A stretch of 64,000 nucleotides of DNA from the NCBI GenBank assembly GCA_043755865.1, contig JAYUSD010000194.1, positions 6,377 through 70,376 of the forward strand, read 5' to 3'. This document shows, piece by piece, positions 17,228-24,624 of this stretch (its first letter is position 1; each line of letters begins with the position of its first letter). The notes below the pieces were generated by a model, which was not told the DNA's origin, did not search any database, and saw only the letters and a list, made by a program, of their open reading frames with translations. This stretch comes from JANMDU01 sp043755865 (GTDB lineage: Bacteria; Pseudomonadota; Gammaproteobacteria; Burkholderiales; Burkholderiaceae_C). Position numbers and translations under genes: made by a program.

Positions 17228-17323
17228 TCAATATGCCCAATCCAAGAAATTTTTGTCCTTGAGTAATTCAGGCCACATATGGTCATCGTTCGCAGCCGGG
17301 TGGTGAATGAAAACGGCTTTCAT
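17228..17323 (-). CDS. Tiny ORF, 31 residues, with a strong RBS
   Basis: Starts at ATG 17323 and encodes MKAVFIHHPAANDDHMWPEL plus 11 more residues. The RBS AAAAGGAG lies 6-7 bases upstream on the minus strand, the best in this part of the element, which is why this short start is preferred over a longer frame that begins at 17665 and consists mostly of low-complexity sequence. Followed after 3 bases by the 60-residue ORF. Function unknown. Confidence 0.5.
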   Translation of the reverse strand: MKAVFIHHPAANDDHMWPELLKDKNFLDWAY

Positions 17324-17661
17324 CGTATTACTCCTTTTGAGTTTGCCGGGTGAGCGGCGCGGCGTGGGAATCACTTCGCGCCAGATTTTTACCAAGAGAC
17401 AGGGCGGGCAGCGGTGCAGGCGTTTGCATGGGGCGGTTGGGGCTGGCTGCGAGGGGGAAAGGCATTGAATGAGTGATTTTTCTCTCTCACTCTGACTATT
17501 TGCCCCCACTCTGCCCCCGTTTTGCCCCCACTTTGCCCCCGCTCCAAATCGGCTGCAAACCCGCGCCGTTCCTAGGTTTTGATGTTTGCCCCCACTGCCC
17601 CCAGTGAAAAACGTGTCTGAAGTCTGCGGGTTTGCATTTTCGTGCCCCATGCACACGGCTT
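17324..17661. repeat. Gene-free spacer with phased TGCCCCC repeats
   Basis: TGCCCCC occurs at 17501, 17512, 17523 and 17534, exactly 11 bases apart, so all four face the same side of the helix, and again at 17587 and 17596, 9 bases apart. The same heptamer inverted recurs at the left end of the element and beside attR. Iterons for the primase or arm sites for the integrase are the likely readings. It also is the upstream region of the tiny ORFs. Confidence 0.7.
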
Positions 17662-18879
17662 TCAAGCCGCACGGCGGTTATGGCGATTGCTGTGCAGCGG
17701 GGTGACTTTCGCTCCGGTTTGCTGGCCTTGCAGGTAGTCTGCCCACCATTGCACGAGCTTGGTGCGCTCTGTCAGATAGGTGCTGCGGTTGTAGGCGGCG
17801 CGTACTTGGTTGCGCTCTGCATGCGCGAGCTGGCGTTCGATCACATCCACATCCCAGCCGCATTCATTGGCCACGGTGGAAAACAGCGAGCGAAAGCCAT
17901 GCGAGGTAGCCACGAAGCCCATGCGCTTGATGGCAGCATTCAGCGTGTTTTCACTCAGGGATTTGCTGGGGTAGCTCGGGCTGGCAAACACCAAATCACG
18001 ATGCCCATTGATCGGCTGCATGCTGCGCAATACTTCGAGCGCTTGGGTAGAGAGCGGAATGCGGTGCTCAGTGCGCATCTTCATGCGCTCGGGCGGGATG
18101 ATCCACAACGCAGCATCCAAATCCAGCTCTGCCCAGCGAGCGCCGCGCACTTCCCCAGGCCGTGCAGCCGTGAGCATGACCAATTTCAATGCGGCCACGG
18201 TGACAGGATCACCGCCGTAGGCTTTGAAGCGGGCAAGAAATTCAGGTAAATCACGATCCGACAATGCGGCGCGGTGTTGCACTTCGCGAGGCTTCAAAAT
18301 TTCGCCGGGCACAAGATCGAGCATGGGATTGTGGGCAAGGCGCTCATGCACCACAGCCCAGCGAAAAATCGCCTTCACGCGAGAGAGCACGCGGGCAGCT
18401 TGATCGCCCGCGCCCCGCGCTTCAATCACTTTCACGGCGGTTTTGAGGTCTTTGGGCGTGAGGCTGCCCAATGCACGATGCCCCAAAGTTTTGAGGATGT
18501 TTTGCTCCAAAGATGCGGCGATGCGCTCAGCGGTAATCGGTGTCCACGCGGTGGCTTGATGCTTTAGCCATTCTTGGGTGACACTGGCCAGCGTGTTGGC
18601 CGCATCGTCAAAGGCTTTGGCCTTAGAGGTATCGCGCAGCTCGGCTGGGTTGCTGCCCTTAGCAAGCTGCTCACGCGCCTGCGCTGCCTTGTCGCGGGCA
18701 TCTTTGAGGCTCACGGTGGGATACACACCAAAAGCGAGGCGGTTTTCTTTGCCAAGGTGACGGTATTTCAAACGCCAATAGCGGCCACCGGCTGGGGTGA
18801 TTTCAAGATACAGGCCGTGGCCATCAAAGTGTTTGCCGGGTGTTTTGAGGCTTCGCAGCTTGGTATCGGTGAGTTTCAT
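17662..18879 (-). CDS. int: P4-type tyrosine integrase
   Basis: A 405-residue site-specific recombinase. The N-terminal DUF4102 arm-binding domain is clear (MKLTDTKLRSLKTPGKHFDG, LRFGVYP-type segment). The catalytic set is Arg240 in TAARPGEVRGARW, Lys267 in ERMKMRTEH, His327-x-x-Arg330 in SHGFRSL, His353 in LAHAERN and Tyr363 in RAAYNRSTYL. ATG 18879 is chosen; the 17 codons upstream are non-native and run into the heptamer repeats. It lies next to attR and should catalyse insertion into tRNA-Arg. All catalytic residues are intact. Confidence 0.95.
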   Translation of the reverse strand: MKLTDTKLRSLKTPGKHFDGHGLYLEITPAGGRYWRLKYRHLGKENRLAFGVYPTVSLKDARDKAAQAREQLAKGSNPAELRDTSKAKAFDDAANTLASVTQEWLKHQATAWTPITAERIAASLEQNILKTLGHRALGSLTPKDLKTAVKVIEARGAGDQAARVLSRVKAIFRWAVVHERLAHNPMLDLVPGEILKPREVQHRAALSDRDLPEFLARFKAYGGDPVTVAALKLVMLTAARPGEVRGARWAELDLDAALWIIPPERMKMRTEHRIPLSTQALEVLRSMQPINGHRDLVFASPSYPSKSLSENTLNAAIKRMGFVATSHGFRSLFSTVANECGWDVDVIERQLAHAERNQVRAAYNRSTYLTERTKLVQWWADYLQGQQTGAKVTPLHSNRHNRRAA

Positions 18880-18910
18880 GGCTTTCCTTACCCGCCACCA
18901 GCACAGCGCT

Positions 18911-18929
18911 GGGGGCACATTTGGGGGCA
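18911..18929. repeat. GGGGGCA pair upstream of int
   Basis: GGGGGCA at 18911 and 18923, 12 bases apart, between the int start and attR. The same motif and spacing (10601/10614) occur inside attL, so the two ends are mirrored in content. Candidate integrase arm sites. Confidence 0.55.
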
Positions 18930-18992
18930 CACGGAAAGTATGACAGATGCTTAATCCATATGAATCAATGGCTTACGCGCTGAGTTTGAGTG

Positions 18993-19010
18993 CTGTTGGT
19001 GTACCAAATT
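18993..19010. other. attR core
   Basis: CTGTTGGTGTACCAAATT, identical to attL except for one missing G. It lies about 110 bases beyond the int start and overlaps the last two bases of the stop codon of the DUF1232 gene. It marks the right edge of the element. Confidence 0.85.
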
Positions 19011-19305
19011 ACTTTGGGTTCGCTTTCGCGCTGCGTTGATCAAGCGTGGTTTTGAGCGAAGCGAGCAGATCTTCTGGCAGCAGTTTTTGAGCCAGTTTGA
19101 GCAGCAAAATGGCAATCAAGCCATCGTCGAGCCAGCCCAAAATCGGGATGAAATCGGGCACAAGATCAATCGGGCTGATCACATAAAGCACGGCAGCAAT
19201 TGTGGCCAATTTGGCCGATGCTGGTGTGCGCACATCACGCACAATGGCCCAAGCGAGCAACAGCTCTTTGCGAAATTTCGTCCAAATCAAAGCCCATTTC
19301 CACAT
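19009..19305 (-). CDS. DUF1232 (YkvA-type) membrane protein
   Basis: A 98-residue protein with the DUF1232 core: LLLAWAIVRDVRTPASAKLATIAAVLYVISPIDLVPDFIPI and LGWLDDGLIAILLL, giving two hydrophobic segments linked by the SPIDLVPD motif. Function of the family is not known. ATG 19305 has GGAG 7 bases upstream and is preferred over a TTG at 19368. The satellite's attR touches its stop codon, so insertion left the gene whole. Confidence 0.88.
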   Translation of the reverse strand: MWKWALIWTKFRKELLLAWAIVRDVRTPASAKLATIAAVLYVISPIDLVPDFIPILGWLDDGLIAILLLKLAQKLLPEDLLASLKTTLDQRSAKANPK

Positions 19306-19410
19306 CGCTGTTCTCCTGCGCACGAATCGTGCATCGCCATAACGTGGGGCGTCGGCTTGCGATGACAAGGTTACTCACGCTAGGAAACCACAAAAATCAA
19401 AGGGAATACA

Positions 19411-19429
19411 AATGCGAATCGTTCTCATT
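19411..19429 (+). promoter_or_regulatory. Fur box of the iron-binding protein gene
   Basis: AATGCGAATCGTTCTCATT is a 19-bp imperfect palindrome that agrees well with Fur sites found before iron genes. It lies about 43 bases before the start of the iron(III) binding protein, where bound Fur would block the promoter when iron is plentiful. Confidence 0.8.
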
Positions 19430-19471
19430 AATGTTATGATCGCGCCATTCTTTGTTCTACAGGACTTCTTC

Positions 19472-20536
19472 ATGTTCAAGCCCACGCTCCTCACCCTCGC
19501 TGCTCTTTCAACATTAAGCGCGCTATCCCAACAAGCCAATGCGCAAGACAGCAAAACGCTCAATCTTTACTCTGCCCGCCACTACAGCACCGATGAGGCG
19601 CTGTATAACGATTTCACCAAGCAAACCGGCATCAAGATCAATCGCGTGGATGCGGATGACGCGGGCATCTTGACGCGCCTGCGCGCTGAAGGCGCATCGT
19701 CGCCAGCAGATGTGATCTTGCTTGTTGACGCAGCTCGCATGACCAAGGGCGAAAGCGATGGCCTCTTCGCACCCGTGAAATCGAAAATGCTGGAAGACGC
19801 GATTCCAGCGCAATTTCGTGGCAAAGCCACGCCCGAGGGCACGCCATGGTTTGGCTTTTCGACCCGAGCACGCGTTGTCGTGTTTAACAAAGCAACAGTC
19901 CGCCGCGATGATGTGGACACATATGAAGAACTCGGCGATGCAAAAAACAAAGGCAAGCTGTGCACCCGCAGCGGCTCGCATCCATATAACTTAAGCCTGT
20001 TTGGCGCGGTGAATGAACACATCGGCGCAGAGAAAACCGAAGCTTGGCTCAAAGGCATGGTGGCCAATATGGCGCGCGATCCTAAAGGTGGCGATACCGA
20101 TCAAATCCGCGCTGCGGCCAGCGGCGAATGCGCTATCGCCGTAACAAACACTTATTACCTTGCCCGCTTGATGCGCTCCGATAAGCCCGAAGACAAAGCC
20201 GTGGTGGAAAAAGTCAGCGTTGTGTATCCCAACCAATCAAGCTGGGGCACGCACGTGAATATTTCCGGCGGCGCGATGGCTAAGAATTCAAAAAATCGCG
20301 AAGCCGCCGTGAAATTCCTTGAATATCTTGCCAGCCCGTCTGCGCAGCAATACCTTGCTGACGGCAACAACGAAACGCCCGTTGTGAAAGGCACAAAATT
20401 TGACAACGCAGCTTTGAAAGCGATGGCAGTGGGCAATGGCGGCGAAAATTTCAAAACCGAGACGATTCCCGCTACTGTGATCGGCATGAATCAAGTGAAG
20501 ATTCAGCAGATGCTGGATCGCGTGGGTTATAAGTAA
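19472..20536 (+). CDS. Iron(III) ABC transporter periplasmic binding protein (Fbp/FutA type)
   Basis: A 354-residue periplasmic ferric-ion binder. MFKPTLLTLAALSTLSALSQ with cleavage after QANA is a Sec signal peptide. The mature part starts KTLNLYSARHYSTDEALYNDF, the FutA/FbpA opening, and has the paired tyrosines near VTNTYYLARLM used for iron in this family. Start 19472 puts the signal peptide first and leaves the Fur box outside the gene. No permease or ATPase gene lies beside it, so it must use a transporter coded elsewhere. Iron-starvation control is supported by the Fur box. Confidence 0.93.
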   Translation: MFKPTLLTLAALSTLSALSQQANAQDSKTLNLYSARHYSTDEALYNDFTKQTGIKINRVDADDAGILTRLRAEGASSPADVILLVDAARMTKGESDGLFAPVKSKMLEDAIPAQFRGKATPEGTPWFGFSTRARVVVFNKATVRRDDVDTYEELGDAKNKGKLCTRSGSHPYNLSLFGAVNEHIGAEKTEAWLKGMVANMARDPKGGDTDQIRAAASGECAIAVTNTYYLARLMRSDKPEDKAVVEKVSVVYPNQSSWGTHVNISGGAMAKNSKNREAAVKFLEYLASPSAQQYLADGNNETPVVKGTKFDNAALKAMAVGNGGENFKTETIPATVIGMNQVKIQQMLDRVGYK

Positions 20537-20546
20537 ATCAGGCAGT

Positions 20547-20589
20547 TCGCCGGCGCATTTACTGCGTGGAGCGCTACTGATTTTGTAGC
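20547..20589 (+). repeat. 43-bp dispersed repeat, copy 2
   Basis: Begins 11 bases after the stop of the iron-binding protein. GCCGGC, then TGCGTGGAGCGCTACTGA and a final GTAGC; the following ACTCTGCGC turns the end into a larger hairpin, which may act as a transcription end. Confidence 0.75.
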
Positions 20590-20987
20590 ACTCTGCGCTT
20601 TTCTCTTTGGATAGAGCGGCTGCGCGTTTGAAGCGCAGCACTTAGGGCGTTCCACTGCGCTCATGTCCCGCGCGCTGGCCTTCGGCTGGCGCTCCTCCAC
20701 AACAGTAGCTCCGTGAAACACTCTAAGCGCTGTGCTTCAAACGCGTGGCCTGTTAGTGGTCTCAAGAGAATGCACGCGGTAACGCGACCTGCGGATAGAA
20801 ACAATTGCCAATCTCATAAGACGCAATCCTTTCGAGCCAACAATTCTTCTCACCGGCTGTGATTGGGTTGTTTCCCGCAGCGAAATAAAGGGGGAGAGCC
20901 AGCCCAAGGCCAGCTCGGAGGACATTCGCGGAGGGGAACAGCCCAAGCGCAGCCGGTGTGCAAAAAAATTGGAGCTAAAACGGCAGT
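20590..20987. other. Intergenic stretch with an inverted-repeat element
   Basis: No gene seen. An imperfect 23-bp inverted repeat (20623-20645 and 20723-20745, CGCGTTTGAAGC at the outer ends, two mismatches) encloses about 77 bases and looks like a small MITE-type element. The rest, to 20987, contains no recognisable signal. Confidence 0.5.
20623..20745. repeat. MITE-like 123-bp element
   Basis: Arms 20623-20645 and 20723-20745 are inverted copies of each other apart from two mismatches. The interior is GC-rich with a short GCTGGCC-TTCG-GGCTGGC-like hairpin. No ORF fits in it. Only one copy seen in the window. Confidence 0.5.
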
Positions 20988-21030
20988 TAGCCGGCATAAA
21001 ACCTGCGCAGAGTGCTCATATTTCGGTAGC
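20988..21030 (+). repeat. 43-bp dispersed repeat, copy 3 (holds the IMPase stop)
   Basis: TAGCCGGC at the start, CTGCGCAG in the centre, GTAGC at the end. Its 3' part encodes, on the minus strand, the last residues and the TGA of the IMPase-family gene. Confidence 0.8.
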
Positions 21031-21831
21031 AGACTCACGCAACAGAGAAACCAGCTGCGGCAGCATCAAAGCAGATCCCGCCACCAAATACTGCGACGTA
21101 AACAACGGCAAATCATCAAGACAGACAACCGATCCACCCGCTTCGCGAATCAGCACCGTACCCGCCGCCGCATCCCACGCGCCCATGCCGCGTTCCCAAA
21201 AAGCATCAGCTCTGCCAGCGGCCAGATAGGCCAACTCCAGAGCCATCGAACCGCTGCGCCGCACTTGACCGACAGATCGGATGACCTGCGCAAACTCAGT
21301 CAAATAGGGGTTCATCAATGGCGACAAAGGCTTGGGAAACACTGTCGACACAATCGCCTTCAATGGCTCGCTGACTGCCGAGCAAGTCAAACGCTGCAAG
21401 CCATGTCGGCTTTGCAGCCAAGCGCCCTGTCCGCGCGTTGCGTGAAAAATTTCTTGCCGATTCGGGTCAGCAATGATGCCCAATACCGGCTCGCCTTCTA
21501 CAGCCAAACCCACCGAGATGCTCCACTGCGGATAGCCCCGCGCAAAGTTCGCTGTGCCATCAATCGGATCGACGATCCAAGTGGGTTGGTCAGACAAGCT
21601 TCTGCCGCTGGCCGGCGATGTTTCTTCCCCCATGAATTCAGAGCCCGGCAGCAGCGCGGTAAGCTTTTTGCGCAAGGCCTGCTCAGCCCACAGATCTACA
21701 TCGGTAGCGGTATCGCCTGCACTTTTCTCGCTGACCTGCACAGCCGCCAAATCACGTGATTTCAGCCAGATGTCATGCCCAATTTGGCCGATAGCCGGCA
21801 TAGCTACTGCACAGAGTGCTACTAAATTCAT
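21016..21831 (-). CDS. Inositol monophosphatase-family phosphatase
   Basis: A 271-residue Mg-dependent phosphatase. The metal-site motifs are GEET near residue 68, WIVDPIDGTANF near 85-96 and WDAAAG near 219. The family includes inositol-1-phosphatase SuhB and 3',5'-nucleotide phosphatase CysQ; I cannot decide between them. Both ends of the gene lie inside 43-bp repeats: the ATG at 21831 is within copy 4 and the stop within copy 3. The first dozen residues (MNLVALCAVAMPAIG) are therefore repeat-encoded; Met11 is a possible older start. Confidence 0.9.
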   Translation of the reverse strand: MNLVALCAVAMPAIGQIGHDIWLKSRDLAAVQVSEKSAGDTATDVDLWAEQALRKKLTALLPGSEFMGEETSPASGRSLSDQPTWIVDPIDGTANFARGYPQWSISVGLAVEGEPVLGIIADPNRQEIFHATRGQGAWLQSRHGLQRLTCSAVSEPLKAIVSTVFPKPLSPLMNPYLTEFAQVIRSVGQVRRSGSMALELAYLAAGRADAFWERGMGAWDAAAGTVLIREAGGSVVCLDDLPLFTSQYLVAGSALMLPQLVSLLRESATEI

Positions 21832-21834
21832 AGC
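21792..21834 (+). repeat. 43-bp dispersed repeat, copy 4 (holds the IMPase start)
   Basis: TAGCCGGC, a central CTGCACAG, then GCTACTAAATTCATAGC, an inverted repeat at the end. On the minus strand it supplies the ATG and reads VALCAVAMPA, the same peptide frame as the copies in tlyA and apaH. Confidence 0.85.
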
Positions 21835-21844
21835 AACTAGAAAA

Positions 21845-22696
21845 CTAACGCTTGCTCAACAAGCTCACGTAGTCATGGTCTTCTGTATTGATGGTGGAGA
21901 TGCGCAGCTCCACTGGGCGCTCGCCAAAGGTCAACGCCACGCGCTGCACCTCCATCACTGGCGTACCGGCGCGCATACTGAGCACACGACCGACGTCAGC
22001 ACTGACTGCCACCGCGCGCGCGCGCTCTTGCGTGCGGATCACGCTGATGCCATGATCGGTTTGGTAGAGGTTGTAGATCGTGTTTGGGCGCTCTTGGAAG
22101 CGCTTTTCAGTGAGCCCTTTGAAAAGCGAGGCAGAAATCACAATGCGATCATGCACGATGCATTGGCCGCCTAAGCTCAGTGCGTTGTCAATGCGGAAAA
22201 TTGGGTCACCCACGCGCAGGCGCAGAGAGTAGGCTTCGTTGTCTGAGGCAACGCCAGCGCTAAAACCAATGTTGTCCACCACTGGAAATTCACGCTCAGG
22301 CACCACCCGTGGGTCAAACACATCGGGGCGCGGCTCCACGTGGAAAAACTGAAACATAAAACGGTCGTTGTTGTGCAGCGCCACAAACGTGCCCTTACCC
22401 TGGCGGCGCACAAGGATGTGCTCATGCACGAGCTCATCCACCGCTTTGCGCAGTGTGCCAATACTCACTTGCAATGCTTTGGCGATCTGCGCTTCGTTGG
22501 GCAGCGTCTCTCCAGGGCCCAGTTGCCCCGATTCGAGCAAGCGCAGCAATGCACTTTTGACTTGCCGGTAGAGCGGCACAGCACCCGCGCCGGAATCGAC
22601 AATTGGCTTGAGCAGCAACGTGATGTCGGGCGCATCCAATCGGGTGCTGAAGCGGGGAATTTTGCTGCGAGTTTTGGCGGGCGCGGAATCGTTCAT
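21845..22696 (-). CDS. GntR/HutC-family regulator of the sulfolactate genes (SuyR-like)
   Basis: A 283-residue regulator. Residues 55-110 are a GntR winged helix (VPLYRQVKSALLRLLESG, then NEAQIAKALQVSIGTLRKAV and the wing RRQGKGTFV). Residues 130-275 form a UTRA ligand domain (DPIFRIDNAL..., VMEVQRVALTFGERPVELR). It is divergent from suyA, with 154 bases between. UTRA proteins respond to small metabolites; here sulfolactate or a breakdown product is the natural guess. A 21-bp palindrome in the shared promoter is a candidate operator. Control of suyA is inference from position. Confidence 0.85.
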   Translation of the reverse strand: MNDSAPAKTRSKIPRFSTRLDAPDITLLLKPIVDSGAGAVPLYRQVKSALLRLLESGQLGPGETLPNEAQIAKALQVSIGTLRKAVDELVHEHILVRRQGKGTFVALHNNDRFMFQFFHVEPRPDVFDPRVVPEREFPVVDNIGFSAGVASDNEAYSLRLRVGDPIFRIDNALSLGGQCIVHDRIVISASLFKGLTEKRFQERPNTIYNLYQTDHGISVIRTQERARAVAVSADVGRVLSMRAGTPVMEVQRVALTFGERPVELRISTINTEDHDYVSLLSKR

Positions 22697-22756
22697 GTCG
22701 GGTATGTAGGTGGCGAATCTTGGTGGGGCACTTTATTTTAACAAATCTCCTTTAGC

Positions 22757-22777
22757 TCATACAAGTCATTTGAATGA
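22757..22777. promoter_or_regulatory. Candidate operator between the GntR gene and suyA
   Basis: TCATACAA and TTGAATGA are 8-base arms with one mismatch around a 5-base centre. The site is placed about midway between the divergent starts. Plausible for the GntR protein; not proven. Confidence 0.45.
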
Positions 22778-22850
22778 TGCGTTTGACGAAGAACAACAGA
22801 TGCGTAAACTCCGCTTCAGATATTTTTCTAAAACTCTCAACGGAGCAACA

Positions 22851-23132
22851 ATGAATCATTACGTATTGCACGACGCGAAAGACACAGTCGCCGTGGTGGT
22901 GGTGGAAGGCGTGAAAGCTGGCACCACTTTGAATGGCTGGATCATGGACGAAGACAAAGTCACCAGTATGGTGGCCTTGCAAGACATTCCCATTGGCCAC
23001 AAGATTGCACTCAAAGATATGAATGTCGGCGATACCGTGTGGAAGTACGGCATCGATATGGGCAAGGTTGTGGCTGACGTTAAGGCTGGACAACACGCAC
23101 ACGTACACAACATCAAAACAAAACGTTGGTAA
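22851..23132 (+). CDS. suyA: (2R)-sulfolactate sulfo-lyase small subunit SuyA
   Basis: A 93-residue SAF-domain protein. The core is VVEGVKAGTTLNGWIMD and ALQDIPIGHKIALKDMNVGD, as in UxaA-type small subunits; a histidine-rich end (GQHAHVHNI) follows. With SuyB it cleaves (2R)-3-sulfolactate to pyruvate and sulfite. Altronate dehydratase halves look alike, but the neighbours (SlcC- and ComC-like dehydrogenases) point to sulfolactate. ATG 22851 is behind CGGAG. A 130-bp palindrome separates it from suyB. Confidence 0.85.
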   Translation: MNHYVLHDAKDTVAVVVVEGVKAGTTLNGWIMDEDKVTSMVALQDIPIGHKIALKDMNVGDTVWKYGIDMGKVVADVKAGQHAHVHNIKTKRW

Positions 23133-23143
23133 TTGAACTCAGA

Positions 23144-23273
23144 CTAGGTAACGCGAAAAATGCAAAAAAGAACAGCCGAAAAGCGCGAAAGTTTTTGGGT
23201 GTTTCAAACCAAACTTTTTCTGGTATTTTTTTAGCGTTTTTCGCGCAAGTTTCGCGTTTTTCGCGATACCTAG
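23144..23273. repeat. GCGAAAAA palindromic element, copy 1
   Basis: 130 bp that fold back on themselves. The left end is CTAGGTAACGCGAAAAA; the right end is TTTTTCGCG followed by ATACCTAG. It lies between suyA and suyB, so it would form a long hairpin in their shared transcript. Confidence 0.85.
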
Positions 23274-23310
23274 CGCTCAGCATCCACACATCATTTCAAG
23301 GATTCAAAAA

Positions 23311-24486
23311 ATGTCAGTCATCGACAAAAACACGACCTTCATGGGTTATCGCCGCGAGAACGGCCGCGTGGGCGTGCGCAATCACGTCATCATCCTCCCG
23401 CTAGATGATCTCTCTAATGCCGCCGCAGAAGCCGTAGCGCACAACATCAAAGGTGCCATGGCGATCCCGCATCCTTATGGCCGCTTGCAATTCGGTGCGG
23501 ATTTAGAGCTGCACTTTCGCACGCTGATCGGCGCGGGTTGCAACCCCAACGTCGCAGCCGTCGTCGTCATTGGTATTGAAGACAGCTGGACGAAAAAAGT
23601 GGTGGACGGTATTGCGACAACAGGAAAACCGGCGATTGGCTTTGGCATTGAAGGCCACGGCGATCACGAGACGATCATGAAAGCATCGAAGGCTGCGCGC
23701 GAATACGTGCAGTGGGCCAGCGAGAAGCAGCGCGAAGTCTGCCCGATTTCTGATTTGTGGGTCTCCACCAAATGCGGAGAGTCTGACACCACAAGCGGCT
23801 GCGGCGCGAATCCAACGGTTGGCAATGCGTTTGACAAATTGCATCCTCTGGGCACGCACTTGGTGTTTGGCGAGACGAGTGAGATCACTGGCGGCGAGAA
23901 AATCGTGGCTGCGCGCTGCAAAACGCCTGAAATTGCAGACCAGTTCATGTTCATGTTTAACCGCTATCAAGACATGATCAATCGCCACAAGACGACTGAT
24001 TTGTCGGACAGCCAGCCGACCAAAGGCAACATCGCTGGTGGCCTGACCACCATCGAAGAAAAAGCATTGGGCAACATCCAGAAAATCGGCAAGAAATGCA
24101 CTGTGGATGGCGTGATTGACAAGGCAGAAATCCCATCACATCCCGGCTTGTGGTTCATGGATTCATCGTCGGCTGCGGCCGAGATGGTCACGCTCTGCGC
24201 AGCATCGGGCTTCGCTGTGCATTTCTTCCCCACCGGCCAAGGCAATGTGATCGGCAACGCCATCGTGCCTGTGATCAAAATTTGCTCCAATCCGCGCACC
24301 GTGCGCTTGATGAGCGAGCATATTGATGTCGATACGTCTGGCTTACTGCAACGCGATATCGATCTGGATCAAGCAGGCGACAAACTGCTGGAAAACATGC
24401 TGCGCACCATCAATGGCCGCCTGACCGCAGCAGAGGCGCTGGGGCATCGCGAGTTTGTGTTGACGCGTTTGTTTGAATCAGCTTGA
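23311..24486 (+). CDS. suyB: (2R)-sulfolactate sulfo-lyase large subunit SuyB
   Basis: A 391-residue protein of the UxaA/GarD large-subunit family. It opens with FMGYRRENGRVGVRNHVIILP, typical of the group, and has the conserved cysteine stretches LWVSTKCGESDTTSGCGANP, TLCAASGFAVHFFPTGQGN and IKICSNP, where an iron centre is expected. Together with SuyA it splits sulfolactate into pyruvate and bisulfite. The length and the pairing with a separate 93-residue SAF subunit fit SuyAB. The alternative is altronate or galactarate dehydratase, less likely next to slcC/comC. Confidence 0.85.
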   Translation: MSVIDKNTTFMGYRRENGRVGVRNHVIILPLDDLSNAAAEAVAHNIKGAMAIPHPYGRLQFGADLELHFRTLIGAGCNPNVAAVVVIGIEDSWTKKVVDGIATTGKPAIGFGIEGHGDHETIMKASKAAREYVQWASEKQREVCPISDLWVSTKCGESDTTSGCGANPTVGNAFDKLHPLGTHLVFGETSEITGGEKIVAARCKTPEIADQFMFMFNRYQDMINRHKTTDLSDSQPTKGNIAGGLTTIEEKALGNIQKIGKKCTVDGVIDKAEIPSHPGLWFMDSSSAAAEMVTLCAASGFAVHFFPTGQGNVIGNAIVPVIKICSNPRTVRLMSEHIDVDTSGLLQRDIDLDQAGDKLLENMLRTINGRLTAAEALGHREFVLTRLFESA

Positions 24487-24495
24487 TGTGAAAGA

Positions 24496-24611
24496 CTAGG
24501 TAACGCGAAAAACGCAAAACGAAATAACCAAAAGCGCGAAAAAATTTAAATTTAAATCCTTCCTTCTTTTTCGCGTTTTTCGCGTTCTTTTCGCGCTTTT
24601 CGCGTTACACA
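24496..24611. repeat. GCGAAAAA palindromic element, copy 2
   Basis: 116 bp, left end CTAGGTAACGCGAAAAACGC, right end GCGCTTTTCGCGTTACACAG. Placed between suyB and slcC, 10 bases after the suyB stop, with the next start 13 bases further on. Confidence 0.85.
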
Positions 24612-24624
24612 GTGAATTAAGAAA

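Larger units (their letters stand above)
10473..19010. mobile_element. P4-like satellite or small integrative element in tRNA-Arg
   Basis: About 8.5 kb between two near-identical att repeats. From right to left it carries a P4-type integrase, two tiny ORFs, a TumE-like toxin and HTH antitoxin, a HigA-like protein, a 241-residue unknown, an AlpA regulator, three small unknowns and a Toprim/DUF927 primase-helicase. Nearly every gene is on the minus strand. There are no capsid, terminase, tail or conjugation genes. Integrase plus AlpA plus a primase-helicase is the core of P4-like phage satellites; mobilisable islands are the alternative. GGGGGCA/TGCCCCC heptamers cluster at both ends. Confidence 0.85.

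Noticed and set aside
17501..17602. Short regularly spaced TGCCCCC repeats as a CRISPR array
   Set aside because: The repeats are 7 bases and the gaps 2-4 bases; there is no spacer of useful length and no cas gene.
17324..17665. A long minus-strand ORF of 145 codons covering the heptamer repeats
   Set aside because: Most of it is repeat-derived low-complexity sequence; a strong RBS supports only the last 31 codons.
22851..24486. Altronate dehydratase UxaA as the product of suyA/suyB
   Set aside because: Split subunits of these lengths next to SlcC- and ComC-like dehydrogenases fit sulfolactate lyase better; the alternative is noted in the features.
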